Source: Blastopirellula marina DSM 3645 (lineage in GTDB: Bacteria > Planctomycetota > Planctomycetia > Pirellulales > Pirellulaceae). Taken from it: a stretch of DNA of 64,000 nucleotides. Below are positions 17,805 through 27,074 of this stretch, piece after piece (positions within the stretch are counted from its first letter, which is position 1; each line of letters starts with the position of its first letter). Location of the stretch: assembly GCF_000153105.1 (NCBI RefSeq), contig NZ_CH672376.1:814856-878855 (forward strand), written 5' to 3'. The notes beneath the pieces were generated by a model that made no database searches, was not told the origin of the DNA, and saw only the letters and a program-made list of their open reading frames with translations. A program made the position numbers and the translations under genes.

Positions 17805-19292
17805 CTACTCGACCAAATAAACTTCAAAGGCTGGGTCTAGTTTCCACGTTGGAGCGATATCGACATCCAGCAACGCGATGATCCGCAAGGTGCCGGTCAC
17901 GATCCGGGTGTCGAAAGTTCCTTTACCGGCAAGCAACAGATGTCCCCATTTGCTATAGAGCGTGCCGCTGATCGTCCCCGGTCCGAGCAAGTTTTCTTGA
18001 ACCAGGACGATGGGACGCCGATCATGACGGCGCTGATAAATCATCATCCCGTCGTAGGGACTGCCGGGGCTATTGAGCGGCGAATACGAACTTCCTAGGA
18101 TGCCGATGTTAATGACCGTGCTTGGCAACAATTCGAGAGCTCCGACATTGCCTGGGTGGGTGTCCCCATCGGTCGCATCCACGCCAGGTGAGTTGACCGA
18201 ATAGCTATTATTGTCCGTGATATAGAACATCACTCCTTGAGCCTGAACGTTCGCCGCCAGCATGGTGAGCGAAAGTTGAGTTAAAGGACTTTTGCTCCGG
18301 ATCACGTAGACCCCCGGTTCAAAAACTACGTTTCCCGTGACGATATTGATCCATTCGTACACGCCTGGCTTCAGCACGACCGGGGGGCCGATCAAAGGCA
18401 AGCCGACGATCGTTTGGCCTCCATAATAGTCGTCGACGATATTGGCCGGGTCGACGGAAGCGGTTGGTGGAGGAACCTCACGCAGCGGGTCTGGAACAGG
18501 ACGGCTGCCAGCGCGCAACACCGTCGAATAGTCGCCGTCGAACCCCCGATAGTTTTGACGACGATCGACTCCGCCGGCGACGCGTAGATCCGTCGCTTGT
18601 AGTTTCGAGAGCGGCAGAATTGGAGTGCAAGCGACTGCATAGGGAGGTCCCATGGATTGTCCGGCCGGTAATCCGAGCTCATCTTCGCCTCCCCAAGTGT
18701 TATTGACGAGGACTGCGCCGTCGATGGTGACGCGCCCCAGTCCAAGGATCTCGAAGCCCGCGATCAACGTTGGCAACGACGGAACAATCGGCAACGCTTG
18801 CAATAATTTGAGAGGCGGCGGATCTTCGTCGAGCACGACGATCGCCGCTCCATCGGTCGCCGGTTCAATGCCGGCGACGGCTCGCACCGACAGCGGCGTG
18901 TCGTCAGCGAGTTGAAAGATCCCGCCAAAGTAGTTGTCGAGCGGACGGCTGATGATGACTTCGGCATGTCGACTGGAGCCGGCGAACTCACCGGATGTCG
19001 GCGGAATGTTGACCTGAACGGCGCCGTTCGCCAAATCGTCGTTGGTGAGAAAATTCGCCTCCGCCGCGGTGATCGCCGTACTCGTCGATACGGCTCGATA
19101 GAGTTCGTCCGCAGCGACCAGCGCGGCGGCGTCCGCCATATGTTGCAGCGAACGAGATTCGACCGTCACTCGACTGCCGTCGAACACGAGCAACATAGTT
19201 GCGAACAAAACCGGCAGCAGTAACACCACAAGTACGAGAATTTTTCCGCGCCGGCGCTGTACGCTTGGCGAGTGACGTCGATGTCTGAACAT
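17805..19292 (-). CDS. tadG: TadG-like Flp pilus assembly protein
   Basis: The 495-residue protein starts with an Arg-rich cytoplasmic tip and a single N-terminal membrane helix (about residues 19-36, LVLVVLLLPVLFATML). The helix is followed by FDGSRVTVESRSLQHMADAAALVAADEL, the signature of TadE/G-like proteins. The long remainder is extracytoplasmic and rich in Gly, Pro and beta-strand patterns, without a von Willebrand MIDAS motif that I can see. It is the last gene of the tad operon, 8 bp after the second tadE-like gene. Confidence 0.75.
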   Translation of the reverse strand: MFRHRRHSPSVQRRRGKILVLVVLLLPVLFATMLLVFDGSRVTVESRSLQHMADAAALVAADELYRAVSTSTAITAAEANFLTNDDLANGAVQVNIPPTSGEFAGSSRHAEVIISRPLDNYFGGIFQLADDTPLSVRAVAGIEPATDGAAIVVLDEDPPPLKLLQALPIVPSLPTLIAGFEILGLGRVTIDGAVLVNNTWGGEDELGLPAGQSMGPPYAVACTPILPLSKLQATDLRVAGGVDRRQNYRGFDGDYSTVLRAGSRPVPDPLREVPPPTASVDPANIVDDYYGGQTIVGLPLIGPPVVLKPGVYEWINIVTGNVVFEPGVYVIRSKSPLTQLSLTMLAANVQAQGVMFYITDNNSYSVNSPGVDATDGDTHPGNVGALELLPSTVINIGILGSSYSPLNSPGSPYDGMMIYQRRHDRRPIVLVQENLLGPGTISGTLYSKWGHLLLAGKGTFDTRIVTGTLRIIALLDVDIAPTWKLDPAFEVYLVE

Positions 19293-19300
19293 GTTGGCCC

Positions 19301-19744
19301 CTATCGTTCAATGCGCATTTGTGTTTCCGCTTTTAGATTCAACTGATCGATCATCCAAATCTGGCCAAACAGAAAATCATGGTCGTACTCGACGATGACG
19401 TTGACCCGTTGATCGGTCAGGTTGTCGCCGTCCAGCCAATCGATGGTGATGCGAACATCGTCGGGCGCCATCGTCGCCAGGGAAGGAAGAATCGCCACGG
19501 CGATCGAATCATCCGCCGCGGCTGTTAGTTCCACATGATTCGAGCCCCACTCTGACAACTCGCTCTTTTCACCGCGAATGATCGCCGCTCGGGCAACTCG
19601 CGACGCGCCATCACGGAGTAAATTGCGGCGTAACGAAGCGACGCCAAACTCCAACATGCCGACCAGCATGAAGAAGACGACAACCAGGCAAAACGCGCCT
19701 TCGATTATCGTTACCCCTTTTCGCTGCAGGCGGTGTAATCGCAT
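19301..19744 (-). CDS. tadE: TadE-like pseudopilin (second copy)
   Basis: ATG 19744 gives MRLHRLQRKGVTIIEGAFCL, the short basic leader, Gly, then a hydrophobic helix with Glu near +5 that defines TadE-type pseudopilins. An upstream in-frame start at 19819 would lie inside the previous gene and is less likely. The protein has 147 residues with a periplasmic C-terminal domain. TadE/F pseudopilins are processed by a dedicated prepilin peptidase and prime Flp pilus assembly. It lies 11 bp after the first tadE-like gene. Confidence 0.75.
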   Translation of the reverse strand: MRLHRLQRKGVTIIEGAFCLVVVFFMLVGMLEFGVASLRRNLLRDGASRVARAAIIRGEKSELSEWGSNHVELTAAADDSIAVAILPSLATMAPDDVRITIDWLDGDNLTDQRVNVIVEYDHDFLFGQIWMIDQLNLKAETQMRIER

Positions 19745-19755
19745 TGAATTTGCTC

Positions 19756-20166
19756 CTAACGCACTTGGCGCATTTCGTATTGACGCGCGAGCGTCAGTTC
19801 GGTTCCCCTGCCGCTCCAATTAAACAGCGTTGAGATTTGATAAGTAGCGGTTGCAACCACCGTAACGCGATCGTTTTGCTCGGTCGCTTCGACGTTGACT
19901 TGGAAATTTTGAGATTCGAAATCTGACATCGTTTCCATCTCTTCACGAATGCTTTGTTCCGCCATATCACGCCAGTTTTCGTACGTAAACGGCGTGAACT
20001 GCATTGTCGCTCCGCGATGGACGCCGTTACGTACGGCGCTGTCCAGAGTGATTTTGGCGTATTGCACGTTGGCGGCGTCAAGCGTAAAGATCGTGATCGT
20101 AATCAGCAGCGGCAGGCATATCGCCAATTCAATCGCTGCGGCCGCAGTTCGTTTGATGCGGGTCAT
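19756..20166 (-). CDS. tadE: TadE-like pseudopilin (first copy)
   Basis: The 136-residue protein begins MTRIKRTAAAAIELAICLPL, the TadE-type N-terminus with Glu in the helix. It is followed by a periplasmic domain with VRNGVHRGATMQFT. ATG 20166 overlaps the tadC stop by four bases, so translation is coupled. Together with the next gene it forms a minor-pilin pair. Confidence 0.8.
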   Translation of the reverse strand: MTRIKRTAAAAIELAICLPLLITITIFTLDAANVQYAKITLDSAVRNGVHRGATMQFTPFTYENWRDMAEQSIREEMETMSDFESQNFQVNVEATEQNDRVTVVATATYQISTLFNWSGRGTELTLARQYEMRQVR

Positions 20167-21128
20167 TTCGAGTCGCTTTCGCTTTCGTCTGCATTCAGTG
20201 TGGAGTTGCAGAGCTTTCCGCTAATCTGAATTGCGGCTGGTCCCGCCAGCACGACGAAGATCGTAGGAAAGATAAACAATAAAGTCGGAATCAGGATTTT
20301 GACGGAGGCTTGTTGCGCACGTTCCTCGGCGCGTTGCTCTCGTTGATATCGGAGCATGTCGGAAAGTTCGTGCATCGCTTCCCCCATTGCCGAACCGAAG
20401 CGTTGGGAATGCTCTAGAAAGGTGGAGAGCGTTCGCACCTCTTCCACTCCGGTGCGTTCCGCCATTCGGCGGAATGACTTGTCCAGCGAGATGCCGAGCG
20501 TCCCGTCGCGCGCTACGAGGCCGAGCTCATAAGAGAGGTCTGCGTGCGTAGAGGTCAATTCTTGATGCACGTGGCTGATCGCTTCCGCCGCGCCCATGCC
20601 TCCTTCCAGACATGTCACAACCAGGTCGACGAAATCAGGCAACGATTCTCGTAGCCGTTTTTGCCGCTGTTGAGTGCAGGATCGTAACCATAATTCCGGG
20701 ATCAAGATCCCAATAAAACCAAGACAGACGCCGACAAGGATGGTTGTATGAAACGGAAAAATGCCGAGCAATGCGATCGCCAATGCGATAAACACCGGAC
20801 AAACCATCAGTAGCAGACGCGCCAGCATGAACAGCGAGATCGCCGTCGGACTGTGGAACCCGCCTAAAACCAATCGCCGCGTATAGTAGGTGCGTGACTC
20901 CTCCTCATTGGGCAACAGTCGCATTTCGATAAAATTGAGACCGCTGGCGAGTGAGTTTGATCCGGGCACAACTTTGGGCCCGTGTTCGACTTCCTGCAAA
21001 AATGAGTCGAGTCGTGCGTCGGATTTCACCACCGCGGGACGAGACCTGGATAACGCGTACAAAACGCCGCAAAAAACAAAGGCGAAGATTGCGGTTTGTA
21101 TGATCCAGAGATTGGAGAATGCATCCAT
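20163..21128 (-). CDS. tadC: Tad pilus inner-membrane protein TadC (type II secretion F domain)
   Basis: The 321-residue protein has membrane segments near residues 8-25, 103-150 and 285-305, with a cytoplasmic T2SSF domain between them. The characteristic LPDFVDLVVTCLEGGMGAAEAI and the HELSDMLRYQREQRAEERAQ loop are both seen. With TadB it forms the platform on which the ATPase TadA acts. It starts 12 bp downstream of tadB. Confidence 0.88.
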   Translation of the reverse strand: MDAFSNLWIIQTAIFAFVFCGVLYALSRSRPAVVKSDARLDSFLQEVEHGPKVVPGSNSLASGLNFIEMRLLPNEEESRTYYTRRLVLGGFHSPTAISLFMLARLLLMVCPVFIALAIALLGIFPFHTTILVGVCLGFIGILIPELWLRSCTQQRQKRLRESLPDFVDLVVTCLEGGMGAAEAISHVHQELTSTHADLSYELGLVARDGTLGISLDKSFRRMAERTGVEEVRTLSTFLEHSQRFGSAMGEAMHELSDMLRYQREQRAEERAQQASVKILIPTLLFIFPTIFVVLAGPAAIQISGKLCNSTLNADESESDSK

Positions 21129-21140
21129 ATTATCGCCTGT

Positions 21141-22094
21141 TTAGTAGTCGATGTTCACGATTCGAGAGATCAGGAAGGCGCCGATACATTGCGAAATCGC
21201 ACAGCCAATGAGTATCTCGTAATGTTCCCAAAGAACGCTGCTATAGTCGGGAGCGACCACTGCTAACGCGGCGAGCACTAAAACCGGCATCGCGATCAAG
21301 ACGACCGCTTGCATGCGACCTTCGCCGGTTAAAGCCTTGACGCGGCGCCTCAACTTGACTCGTTTGCGGATTAAATCCGCCAGTTTTTTCAGTAGTTCGG
21401 CGAGATTGCCCCCCGCTCGTTGCTGGACGATCAAAGCGACGGCAAAAATCCGTAGTTCCATGACATCGACGCGCCGAACCATATCGCGCAGCGCAACCTC
21501 GTTAGCGACGCCAAGATGTTGCTGTTCGTAGTAGTGCGTAAACTCCTCTGACAGCGGTTTCGGAAAATCGTTGGCGACCATCTGAATCGCTGTCGGCAAC
21601 CCTTGACCTGCGCGGAGAGCGCGAGAAATCGCAGAAAAGGCTTCGGGGAGTTGCTGCGTCAACATTTCGGTTCGTTGCAGTCTGCGATGGCAAATGCACG
21701 CGGCTGGCAAAAGCCCGGCGATCATGCCGAGCGGAGCCAGGAAGAAGGAGTTGGTCACGTAAAAAATCCCACCGCCGCCGAGCGCCGCCAAACAAAGGGA
21801 CGACAGAACGAAGTCCCGCGGAGTCAGTTGCGAGCCCGACTGTTCCAGCCATGTTTTGAAACGCGTCGTTAATGAACGGGAATTGAACGTAAAGCCGGCG
21901 TTCGCGTTGCTCAGTTCTCGAAGCAACGGTGAAGCATTCGACCGCGAGCGCATTTCGTCGTAAAAAGCGTCTTTCAGACGATCGTCCGCTCGATGCCGCA
22001 CGCTGAAAAACAGGTCGTAAACGATCCAGCCGATACTGACGATGGAAAACGTCACGCCGACAAACGTAAACAACATGACGGAGGAAATCGACAT
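21141..22094 (-). CDS. tadB: Tad pilus inner-membrane protein TadB (type II secretion F domain)
   Basis: The 317-residue membrane protein has an N-terminal helix (residues 7-28), two central helices (about 95-135), a T2SSF domain with LPEAFSAISRALRAGQGLPT and QQRAGGNLAELLKKLADLIR, and a C-terminal helix pair. It is paired with TadC as usual in Tad clusters and follows tadA by 24 bp. Confidence 0.88.
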   Translation of the reverse strand: MSISSVMLFTFVGVTFSIVSIGWIVYDLFFSVRHRADDRLKDAFYDEMRSRSNASPLLRELSNANAGFTFNSRSLTTRFKTWLEQSGSQLTPRDFVLSSLCLAALGGGGIFYVTNSFFLAPLGMIAGLLPAACICHRRLQRTEMLTQQLPEAFSAISRALRAGQGLPTAIQMVANDFPKPLSEEFTHYYEQQHLGVANEVALRDMVRRVDVMELRIFAVALIVQQRAGGNLAELLKKLADLIRKRVKLRRRVKALTGEGRMQAVVLIAMPVLVLAALAVVAPDYSSVLWEHYEILIGCAISQCIGAFLISRIVNIDY

Positions 22095-22118
22095 CGTGAC
22101 AGCTCCCCTAGCGACGGT

Positions 22119-23447
22119 TTAATCGCAAGTTTGAAAGAGGTTAGGCGACAATACGCAGCCGCTCGCTCGAATTTGGTCGATGGCGCGCGGCGTGACGCCG
22201 TGCGTGTGAAAGCGGCCTTGCACCTGACCGGTCGCTTCATTCAGCGATTCCACATGCGAAAAGATCGATTCGGCGACCAGTTCATCTTGGTCGCCCCGAG
22301 CCAACTGGCTGATTTCGGTAATGCGACGAACGCCATCCTGCGACCGTGCTACGTGTACGACTAAATCTACGGAAGAAGAGATTTGACGCTGGATGCACCA
22401 CATCGAAAGCTCTTGCTGCGAGATCCCGACGAGCATCTCGAGACGTTGCAAAGCGTCGGTCGCGCCATTCGCGTGCAGCGTCGTCATGCTGCCGTCATGG
22501 CCGGTGTTCATCGCTTGCAACATATCGAACGCTTCGGCTCCGCGGCATTCGCCGACAATGATTCGATCGGGCCGCATCCGCAGCGCATTTTTCACGAGAT
22601 CTCGCGTCGTGACGCAGCCGCTTCCTTCGATATTTGCGGGCCGCGTCTCTAGGCGGGCGACGTGCGGTTGCCGCAACTTGAGCTCGGCGGCGTCTTCGAT
22701 CGTGACGATCCGTTCATGGGGAGCGACGAATCCTGACAACATGTTCAAGAGCGTCGTCTTGCCGCTGCCGGTGCCGCCGGAGACGATAATATTGAGCCGC
22801 GCGCGAATCGCGGCTTGCAGGAACTCGAGCATCTCGGACGATAACGAGCCTGCTTCGACAAACTGGAGCGGAGTCATCGATTGCGTCGTCGAGCGACGAA
22901 TCGAGACCAGTGCGCCATCGATCGCGAGCGGAGCGATGACGGCGTTGAAGCGGCTTCCATCTGGTAGTCTGGCGTCGACCATCGGGCTCGACTCGTCGAT
23001 TCGACGGCCTGCTTTACACGCAATTCGCTGGATAACTCGCAGCAACTGATCACGACTAGTGAAGCGGACTTTACTGCGTTCAATCGCCCCTAGTCGCTCG
23101 ACGTAAACGTCGTTAGGGCCGTTGATCAGAATGTCGGAAATCGCGGAATCACGAAACAGAATCTCGAGTGGACCGAAACCAATCATCTCATCGATCAGTT
23201 CGGCCGTCAGTTGGTCTTTTTCGGTAAACGAGATCAGGTCCGGATTGGTCAGGAAGATATCTTCGATCGCCGCTTTCAATTCGTTGCGAAGCGATTGGTC
23301 GTTCATCTGGTTCATCGCGCGCACGTCGATACGATCGACGAGCGATTTATGGATCCGGCCTTTGACGACGTCATACGGCAGTCCCAGTTTTTTGGGCGTC
23401 GGCGTCGGCGCCGCGACCGCAAACTTAGCTGATCGGCTCTGAAACAT
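22119..23447 (-). CDS. tadA: Tad pilus assembly ATPase TadA (CpaF)
   Basis: The 442-residue secretion ATPase of the VirB11/CpaF type powers Flp pilus extension and retraction. Visible motifs are FGPLEILFRDSAISDILING near residues 91-110, Walker A GGTGSGKT at 224-231, the Asp box EDAAELKL, the Walker B region RPDRIIVGECRGAEAFDML, and the His box TGHDGSMTTLHAN. The start overlaps the end of the preceding tadZ-like gene by 23 bp. Confidence 0.93.
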   Translation of the reverse strand: MFQSRSAKFAVAAPTPTPKKLGLPYDVVKGRIHKSLVDRIDVRAMNQMNDQSLRNELKAAIEDIFLTNPDLISFTEKDQLTAELIDEMIGFGPLEILFRDSAISDILINGPNDVYVERLGAIERSKVRFTSRDQLLRVIQRIACKAGRRIDESSPMVDARLPDGSRFNAVIAPLAIDGALVSIRRSTTQSMTPLQFVEAGSLSSEMLEFLQAAIRARLNIIVSGGTGSGKTTLLNMLSGFVAPHERIVTIEDAAELKLRQPHVARLETRPANIEGSGCVTTRDLVKNALRMRPDRIIVGECRGAEAFDMLQAMNTGHDGSMTTLHANGATDALQRLEMLVGISQQELSMWCIQRQISSSVDLVVHVARSQDGVRRITEISQLARGDQDELVAESIFSHVESLNEATGQVQGRFHTHGVTPRAIDQIRASGCVLSPNLFQTCD

Positions 23448-24570
23448 GGTTTATCTCGGATTTGAGTTCAAAATTACGTTTCATGTCTCCGCTAATCTGA
23501 ACGCAGGCTTTGGCGAGCTTGGATCGAGGATACTCGACTACGGCAGGCACCCCTACGTTGACGGCGTCGGTGGCCATGCGCGTCTCCTCCGGTATCAAAT
23601 AGTCGATGGAACGACGCAGCACGGGTTCCGCTCTTTCTTTGGAGATGCCGCTTCCCTGCGCCATTCGATTGGCGCACAAATGGACGTTATTCATCTCATT
23701 CGCGCTCAGATAATCGAGCAACCTGCGCGTGCGCACCAGCGACGGAAACTCGATTCGAAAGACGGCGTACAAGTGATCGACTAACGTCAGCGCCGCGATC
23801 TGTTCGCGGTGAAAAACATCCTCCATGTCGATGATTACGTAGTCGTGCATCGCGGCGAGAACGCCGATGGTGCGGTGAACGGATTCCGGCTGCATGATTT
23901 CCTGACCATCCAAAAATTGCGGCGCCGCCAAGAGATTCAGCCCCGACTCGTGCCGCGCCAACAGTTTGCTGACGGTCACCGCATGAATGTCGTCGGCGCT
24001 CACGGCGCATTCCAAAATGTTGCTCTCCGGTTGCAGTCCCAAGTGAAGAGAAGCATCGCCGCCGCAAAGATTCAGATCGACCAGCACGACGCTGGCGCCC
24101 TCTTGCGCCAAATGGATTCCGCAGTTGACGGCCAGCGTGGTCACGCCAACTCCGCCGCTAGCGCCGCAAAATGCGACGATTTCGCCGCTTTGTACGTCGC
24201 GCTTCGACTGATCGCGCATATGGAAGAGAATCTCGTCCAGTTCATTAGTGAAGTCGCCAGCGACGTTGATATAGTCCGTGGCTCCGGCCCGAATGAATCG
24301 CATGATTTCGGCCGGTAACGTCACAGCGCCGAACAGAATGATCGGCTTGTCGGTCAATAAGCGCAGACCTTGCAGTGTAGAACGCGTCACGCTGGGATCT
24401 TGTTCGGCGATGATGCACAGAAAATCCATCTTCTCCTGCATCAATAACAACTCTTCTCGAGCGCCGCTTAACTGCTGACTGACCGTCTTTGCAACGCGTA
24501 CGCCTCTTTGAGCAAGAATGCCTTCCAGCGATTGGGCCATGCTTCGCGGCCCCAGCAAAATAGCGTTCAT
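23425..24570 (-). CDS. tadZ: TadZ/CpaE-like pilus localisation ATPase
   Basis: ATG 24570 begins MNAILLGPRSMAQSLEGIL, a receiver-like N-terminal domain. The longer frame to 24651 adds 27 residues that look non-conserved. The C-terminal MinD/ParA-like domain carries an atypical Walker A (SGGVGVTTLAVNCG, with Val in place of the usual Lys) and VVLVDLNLCGGDASLHLG. This matches CpaE/TadZ proteins, which place the pilus machine at a site in the cell. It heads the seven-gene operon; the region upstream (24571-25027) would hold its promoter. Confidence 0.82.
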   Translation of the reverse strand: MNAILLGPRSMAQSLEGILAQRGVRVAKTVSQQLSGAREELLLMQEKMDFLCIIAEQDPSVTRSTLQGLRLLTDKPIILFGAVTLPAEIMRFIRAGATDYINVAGDFTNELDEILFHMRDQSKRDVQSGEIVAFCGASGGVGVTTLAVNCGIHLAQEGASVVLVDLNLCGGDASLHLGLQPESNILECAVSADDIHAVTVSKLLARHESGLNLLAAPQFLDGQEIMQPESVHRTIGVLAAMHDYVIIDMEDVFHREQIAALTLVDHLYAVFRIEFPSLVRTRRLLDYLSANEMNNVHLCANRMAQGSGISKERAEPVLRRSIDYLIPEETRMATDAVNVGVPAVVEYPRSKLAKACVQISGDMKRNFELKSEINHVSEPIS

Positions 24571-25027
24571 TGACTGTCCATCCTTCGCACGCCGAAGCGT
24601 GATCCTTGATATGGATGCGAACGCACGTCGCGTCGCACTGCCCCCAATCAATTTCTCCCCGTCTACCTAATAGAGCGGGTTATTGAAATTTGGACGCGTC
24701 CTGTCACAAGTCAAGAACGTCGATGCGTGACTCGCGCAAATCTCGAAGAATTCCTGAGGATGAGCGCAAAATCGTTGTATTAAGACCTCACGTAATCGGC
24801 AATTCCCGACCAATCGCTTCAACGCAATGAATATAAGATCGGTTTCTATTGTGGTTATGCGCAAAGTTTATCGCACTAGCAAAAGCCAAAAACGAACCGC
24901 ATCTGTTTTTTTCGATTACCGGTCATTTGCTAGAAAAGGATGATTTAGAAAAGTACTACTAGCTGGTCGTCGCAGGGCCTCAATTGGGGTGCTGTTTTTG
25001 AAAAAACTATTGCTGGGGCCGGCACGC
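24571..25027. other. intergenic region upstream of the tad operon
   Basis: About 460 bp without a credible gene; AT-rich around 24880-24960. It must contain the tad promoter (minus strand), but no convincing -35/-10 pair stood out. A 65-codon minus-strand frame at 24667-24864 shows no coding character. Confidence 0.5.
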
Positions 25028-25534
25028 ATGAATCGACGGATCCTCGAAATCAACGATATTGGGCAGTTGCCATTTGGGATGTCCCGGTGGGATCAACTGC
25101 ATGCACGAACGTCGTCGGCGACATCTTTCCAACGTGGGAATGGCTCGCGGTGATCTGGAACCATTTTCCACGTCCGCAAAAATTGCGACTTCGCGTGATT
25201 CTTGAAAACGACGAGCCGATTGGCTTCGTGCCGTTTTGCGTTCGCGAGCAATATTCTCGCGTCGACAAACTGCGCATTTTGTCCTATCCGCTTGAAGATT
25301 GGGGACCATTCTTCGCTCCCATCGGATGCGAACCGGTCGAATATTTTCGACTCGCAATCAAGCATGTTCCAGACGGACGCCGTGATTGGGATGTTATCGA
25401 CCTGCGTTACGTGTGCGAACAGCCTCGCCGACTACTTCGCGTTCTACGTGATCGAGCATTACGTCGATCCCAGCTACAAATTCGCCGGGCTTATCGATTT
25501 CGCCAAGTCTGCGGTTGATATCAAGAGAGACTAG
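25028..25534 (+). pseudogene. FemAB/CelD-type GNAT acyltransferase, frameshifted and truncated
   Basis: ATG 25028 encodes MNRRILEINDIGQL and RWDQLHARTSSATSF. A shift of frame at the TCTTTCC run (25124-25130) is then needed to continue as PTWEWLAVIWNHF, RLRVILENDEPIGFVPF and DWGPFFAPIG, the usual opening of CelD/BcsL-like acyltransferases. After DVIDLRYVCEQ (near 25415) the similarity ends, and a third frame supplies a tail (LADYFAFYVIEHYVDPSYKF) ending at 25534 that may come from another gene. Two frame breaks and a length under half of normal mark it as a relic. Confidence 0.65.
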
Positions 25535-27030
25535 ATCGCCGCCGACATCGGCTTCTCGCTTCGCAGCGCCAGTAATTCTTCTTCGGCGTTTAATTCTCGC
25601 GCCAGCGCCAATAGATCAAGCCGTTTCAACACATCCACCGTGATCGGGCGTTTGGCGTTCCAGAAAATTAGCGACGTGAAAAACTGCTGCGCCGGTTCAG
25701 AGTGAAGCAGTTCGACGATCAGCCGCGCTTCACGCTCGCACTGACAAGCGAGAAAATAAGCCGTATCGTCCAGCACGATCGGTTTGCCGTCGACGTCGCC
25801 GATCACCGAAAATTGCAACCGCTTGTAAAAACCGGAGATCGCCACTTTCCAGGGAGCGAACGTGTAGTCGCCGATTCCAAAGACGGAGAAACGCGGCCGA
25901 CGTCGATAGATCGAACTGCGGCGGCGATCGAGCGCTTCGCCATGCTGCTGCAGGTAGGCCCAAGTTTTTGGCGCCGCCTGTTCGATTGGATCGGTGGGGT
26001 CGGCGATCTTGCGCTGGGGGATCAACATCCAACGGCGGGGAGAGTCGGTCTTGCCGCCGGCGACTTCCGAACTTTTCAACATCGGAAAAAGATACTGCTC
26101 CTCAAGCGACGCGATTTGCCCAAGTCCATTGCAGAATTTTTTTCCGTCACGGCGAAGCTCCATCACTTTGGCGCAGTCATGCTTAACGCCGGATCTCCAC
26201 TGATAGACAGAGTCGCCCGCCAGATGTTTCCAGCGTTGATAAAGGCCGATGTCGGCGATCAACGTCTCGTCGACGATTCCTAGTTCGCTCTGAGGAGCTG
26301 GGGCGTTCAAGCTGGCGAACGTTTGGCAGGTTGTCGTCGAGCGCCCGCCGCCAAGCCTACAGGAAAACAAGCAAGCGTCGACCGCGACGCCAAAATGCTT
26401 CGCCGCGTCGATCTCGCGAATCTCGGCTCGCTCGATCGCGAGCGATTCTTTCCAGGCCGCTTGCAACACCTTGCGGGCGACCATCGTCTTGCAGAGCATC
26501 GCGATCTGCGCGTCGCCGCCGGCAAGCAGCGACAACAAGCGGCGGAGCATCCATTCCGAAATGTCAAAGTTGCTTTTGCCGGTGATCGCATCGATGCCGG
26601 ACTGCTGTTGAAAGTTGCTCTTCGCCGGCAAGTTGGCGCTTTGAAAAACGGCTTGCTGCGAATTGGTGACCCAGGGAGGATTGCCTAGAACGAGAATCGG
26701 CTGCCGATAGTCGCGCAGCTTCGCTTGCCAGTCGACGGCGAAAAAATCGCCATGTTCGATCGTGGCTCGTGACGCGCCGTGCGCGCCGCCTAGCGAATGG
26801 AGCAACTGTTTGACGTAGCGGCGATTGATCTCGACGCCGATCACCGCCGCAGTGGGAAAGTGGGTCAGCGCCGCATGGACGAAGGCGCCTTGGCCGCAGG
26901 TCGGCTCGATAATGGTCGCCGGGTGGAAGTCTTGCGCGGCGAGCAATTGACACACTTCCGCAGCCAGCGCCGCCGGAGTTTGAAAATCGCCGAATTCGTT
27001 TTGACCCTGCTTGGTCTTGGTCGCTTCCAT
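25531..27030 (-). CDS. adenine-type DNA methyltransferase, solitary
   Basis: The 499-residue protein has GDFQTPAALAAEV at 14-26, SAM motif I EPTCGQGAF at 42-50, an acidic VEIN strand near 66-69, and the catalytic motif IV NPPW at 117-120. This is the order of N6-adenine methyltransferases of the Eco57I/HsdM type. The C-terminal half lacks a nuclease motif I can recognise and may be a target-recognition domain. No restriction enzyme or specificity subunit lies next to it, so an orphan methyltransferase is likely. The stop meets the end of the acyltransferase relic convergently. Confidence 0.75.
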   Translation of the reverse strand: MEATKTKQGQNEFGDFQTPAALAAEVCQLLAAQDFHPATIIEPTCGQGAFVHAALTHFPTAAVIGVEINRRYVKQLLHSLGGAHGASRATIEHGDFFAVDWQAKLRDYRQPILVLGNPPWVTNSQQAVFQSANLPAKSNFQQQSGIDAITGKSNFDISEWMLRRLLSLLAGGDAQIAMLCKTMVARKVLQAAWKESLAIERAEIREIDAAKHFGVAVDACLFSCRLGGGRSTTTCQTFASLNAPAPQSELGIVDETLIADIGLYQRWKHLAGDSVYQWRSGVKHDCAKVMELRRDGKKFCNGLGQIASLEEQYLFPMLKSSEVAGGKTDSPRRWMLIPQRKIADPTDPIEQAAPKTWAYLQQHGEALDRRRSSIYRRRPRFSVFGIGDYTFAPWKVAISGFYKRLQFSVIGDVDGKPIVLDDTAYFLACQCEREARLIVELLHSEPAQQFFTSLIFWNAKRPITVDVLKRLDLLALARELNAEEELLALRSEKPMSAAI

Positions 27031-27074
27031 GCTTGGCGATTATACCGACTTCCGCCTTTTTCCGCTCGAACGGT

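Noticed and set aside
22383-23049. Plus-strand frames opposite tadA
   Set aside because: Antisense to TadA, whose Walker and His-box motifs fix the real frame.
24667-24864. 65-codon minus-strand frame upstream of the tad operon
   Set aside because: AT-rich, no ribosome site, no recognisable protein features.
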